From NCBI GenBank assembly GCA_023443625.1, contig JAEZTQ010000079.1, positions 186,001 to 250,000 of the forward strand: DNA of 64,000 nt, given 5' to 3'. Below are positions 62,012-64,000 of this stretch, piece by piece; position 1 is the first letter of the stretch, and every line of letters starts with the position of its first letter. The notes below the pieces were generated by a model that saw nothing but the letters and a program-made list of their open reading frames with translations, searched no databases and had not been told where the DNA came from. This DNA comes from Bacillota bacterium (lineage in GTDB: Bacteria > Bacillota_A > Clostridia > Lachnospirales > Lachnospiraceae). The position numbers and the translations under genes were made by a program.

Positions 62012-64000
62012 ATGAATAAGGCTTCAAAAAGTATCATATTGGTTGCTTTTATACTAATCATAACTGTACTGCTTCCTACATTTATGGACAGCATTGATTT
62101 ATTTGGAAACAGAGCGGATGCAGATGTTGCTGACTGGACAGAAACAGATTTAGGAGACGGCGGTTCTCCCTCGCAGCCAATAACAGGTTCCGATACCTTT
62201 CTTGTACTAGAGATAGCCCCCTATAAGGGTATGGGAGAAATAGGCTATCTGGTGGGCGGCGAAGAGCCTGTGGATGAAGAATTATTTGACAGGTTTAATG
62301 TTAACGGTAATTTATCCTTTTTGGGTGGCTCAATTACACCATACGAATCTTATGTTGAAAAACCGCTTCCCTCCTCCGGAGAGCCCGATAATAATTGGAC
62401 TAGAACAAAAATCTGTTATTCTCAGAACGGTTATTTTCAATATGTCGGTGCTTCTAAAGGAACACATCAGAAGCTTACGAATCAGAAGGTTTATCGTCGT
62501 GTTACGAGTGGGCAGGGAAGCTATAAGGCGAAGCTATTAACAGAAGACGTTGATATTTATAATAAGACCGGGGATAAGTTAAATAAAAAAAACGTAAAGG
62601 CTTATTTTGTATATGGTAAGCCGGAGGGGGTTGCCTTATACAGCCAGACGAATGTCTACATACCCTCTAGTGTAACCAGAAGTAAGAATCATACCGGAGA
62701 CTATGATTATAACAGTGAGACAGGTACCTTTCTGTTAAATAAAGGGAAGGGCTTATATGATGTATTATTCTCCAGAAATGTCAGTGGCTCCAAGTATTAT
62801 TACATGACCGCCGATTATGAAATCGTCAATGATTCTACCGGAGATTATTCCTGGAATATCGATTATGATTATGTAGGAGAAACCGGTGGTAACTATGAAA
62901 TGAAAACGGATGGAACAGTATTCCAGAATAATTCCGGTGATAAAAACTTAAATGCCTATAAATGGGTTGAAGCAGAAATGAGTGCGGACAAAGCGAATTT
63001 CTATCAGGAAGGAACACCCGGAACCTCTAGCGAAAGGATTTGGGTAAGAGGACAAACCATTGAAAAGAATATGGAGTATAATTTCAATGTAACTCTTGTG
63101 AATAACGAATGGTTTAAACGTTATACCTTGGGATTATCCGGCCTGGAATGCATAACCAAAAAGGTAGAAGTGGTTACAATGACTCCGACGGAGTTAAATC
63201 TTCCTGAGAATCAACATTATCTTTCCGAAGCGAATATGTTTTATATCAATGATAAATATGATCATAACACGAGCTATTACAAGCTGTATGAAAGTAAAAG
63301 CTATGAAGGACTTGCTCTTCCTGCTTCGCAAAAATTTGACAGTATAAAGGATTCTCTTAATTTTGGAGTCAAAGACTTAACCTGGGCAAGTACGATGAAG
63401 GTATTTAACCGGGTTGCAGGAGTCAAAGCAGATGGTAGTCTGGGTGGGTATCGAGCAGCAGTCGTATTTGATCATACCTTTTATAATAATGCGATACAGG
63501 GCAGTGGTGGCTATAGCCCGTATAAGGAAAATGTAACAGTTGGTTTCTCATGGAATTCAAACGGAGCCACCATATGTAATCTGGCTAAGCTTTATATCAT
63601 GCTTTGTCAGCGAGATCCTGCCAAATTCTATCAGGCATTTTTAAGTCCTTCCTCACCAAGAAGGATTACAGAAGTTACGAGCAGCCGCAGTAAGACTGGT
63701 TCGACGGGAAGCTTTGTAAGACCTGACAGTACAGCCGCAGCAGGAAGTATAGAGGCAACCTTTTGGAATGGTAATACCTTCTGTGCTTATATATTAAATG
63801 ATACCGGTAATCTGATATCGTTAAATATTAATAATGATGAACAAAAATTAATTATTCAAAAGGAAATTCCGAATTTTAATATAACCGCTCAAACAACGGA
63901 TATGATTGCTAATATTCTTGTACTCAATGGACAGGATATTTTTACGAGTAAATTTATCGAGCCACTTAATAATATGCCTGATGATGCAAAGGAGGAGGCA
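62012..64000 (+). CDS. Large DUF5057-like surface protein, 3' truncated by the window
   Basis: The frame is open from ATG 62012 (behind ggaggaggtgctgtc) to the right edge: 663 codons with no stop. A hydrophobic N-terminal segment (about 7-25, SIILVAFILIITVLLPTFM) is followed by the motif VLEIAPYKGMGEIGYLVGGE, which I associate with DUF5057-type proteins of Lachnospiraceae. The rest is Tyr/Asn/Ser-rich, beta-type extracellular sequence without repeats. It sits at the end of the minor pilin genes with a 31-base gap, so it is likely a pilus-linked surface or tip adhesin. This function is inferred from place and composition only. Confidence 0.8.
   Translation, partial: MNKASKSIILVAFILIITVLLPTFMDSIDLFGNRADADVADWTETDLGDGGSPSQPITGSDTFLVLEIAPYKGMGEIGYLVGGEEPVDEELFDRFNVNGNLSFLGGSITPYESYVEKPLPSSGEPDNNWTRTKICYSQNGYFQYVGASKGTHQKLTNQKVYRRVTSGQGSYKAKLLTEDVDIYNKTGDKLNKKNVKAYFVYGKPEGVALYSQTNVYIPSSVTRSKNHTGDYDYNSETGTFLLNKGKGLYDVLFSRNVSGSKYYYMTADYEIVNDSTGDYSWNIDYDYVGETGGNYEMKTDGTVFQNNSGDKNLNAYKWVEAEMSADKANFYQEGTPGTSSERIWVRGQTIEKNMEYNFNVTLVNNEWFKRYTLGLSGLECITKKVEVVTMTPTELNLPENQHYLSEANMFYINDKYDHNTSYYKLYESKSYEGLALPASQKFDSIKDSLNFGVKDLTWASTMKVFNRVAGVKADGSLGGYRAAVVFDHTFYNNAIQGSGGYSPYKENVTVGFSWNSNGATICNLAKLYIMLCQRDPAKFYQAFLSPSSPRRITEVTSSRSKTGSTGSFVRPDSTAAAGSIEATFWNGNTFCAYILNDTGNLISLNINNDEQKLIIQKEIPNFNITAQTTDMIANILVLNGQDIFTSKFIEPLNNMPDDAKEEA

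Overview
The window comes from a low-GC, spore-forming Firmicute, most likely a Lachnospiraceae-type clostridium. The reasons are a sporulation sigma factor (SigK-like) tail at the left edge, frequent TTG starts, AGGAGG-type ribosome sites, an anaerobic (cobalt-early) vitamin B12 pathway, and a Gram-positive type IV pilus cluster. The species is inferred only from gene content. No tRNA, rRNA, CRISPR array, integrase or transposase gene was seen.

Layout. 1-0.4 kb: end of sigK with a tandem duplication and a terminator. 0.4-2.7 kb: a two-component system. 3-7.8 kb: an autoregulated MerR/TipA-type regulator, then a FtsX-type ABC permease and its ATPase. 7.8-33.7 kb: one co-directional tetrapyrrole region. 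It opens with a promoter, an adenosylcobalamin riboswitch and an intrinsic terminator, followed by cbiMNQO (cobalt uptake), cbiD-L-F-G, hemA, cbiH, cbiJ fused to a siroheme-type dehydrogenase, hemC, cobA-hemD, hemB, hemL, cbiX, cbiET, cbiA, cobT, cobU, cobS, a small CobU-like gene, cobC, cbiB, cobD, cbiP, cobO and cbiC. Together these cover glutamyl-tRNA to uroporphyrinogen III to adenosylcobalamin, apart from synthesis of the lower ligand base. 34-40 kb: a LacI-regulated maltodextrin-type ABC transporter with 4-alpha-glucanotransferase and the LacI gene. 40.3-44 kb: a chemoreceptor with a structured leader, a small zinc-ribbon membrane protein, a MITE-like hairpin and an HD-domain protein. 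44.3-47.4 kb, minus strand: an ABC-F ATPase and an AT-rich secreted protein gene. 47.8-64 kb: a type IV pilus locus (pilB, pilT, pilC, pilin, pilD, a pilM-pilN fusion, pilO-like, three minor pilins, a large PilX-like protein) ending in a large DUF5057-like surface protein cut by the window edge.

The most unusual non-coding content is two families of short dispersed elements. The first (four copies, two of them diverged) sits immediately 5' of genes and supplies or abuts their ribosome binding site. The second (five copies or fragments) lies just downstream of genes. A single long MITE-like inverted repeat and an unassigned multi-stem leader in front of the chemoreceptor are further candidates for undescribed elements. 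On the protein side the notable points are the CbiJ-SirC and PilM-PilN fusions, the MshEN-type (cyclic-di-GMP) motifs in PilB, and a pilin-like protein carrying a bactofilin/beta-helix-like body.
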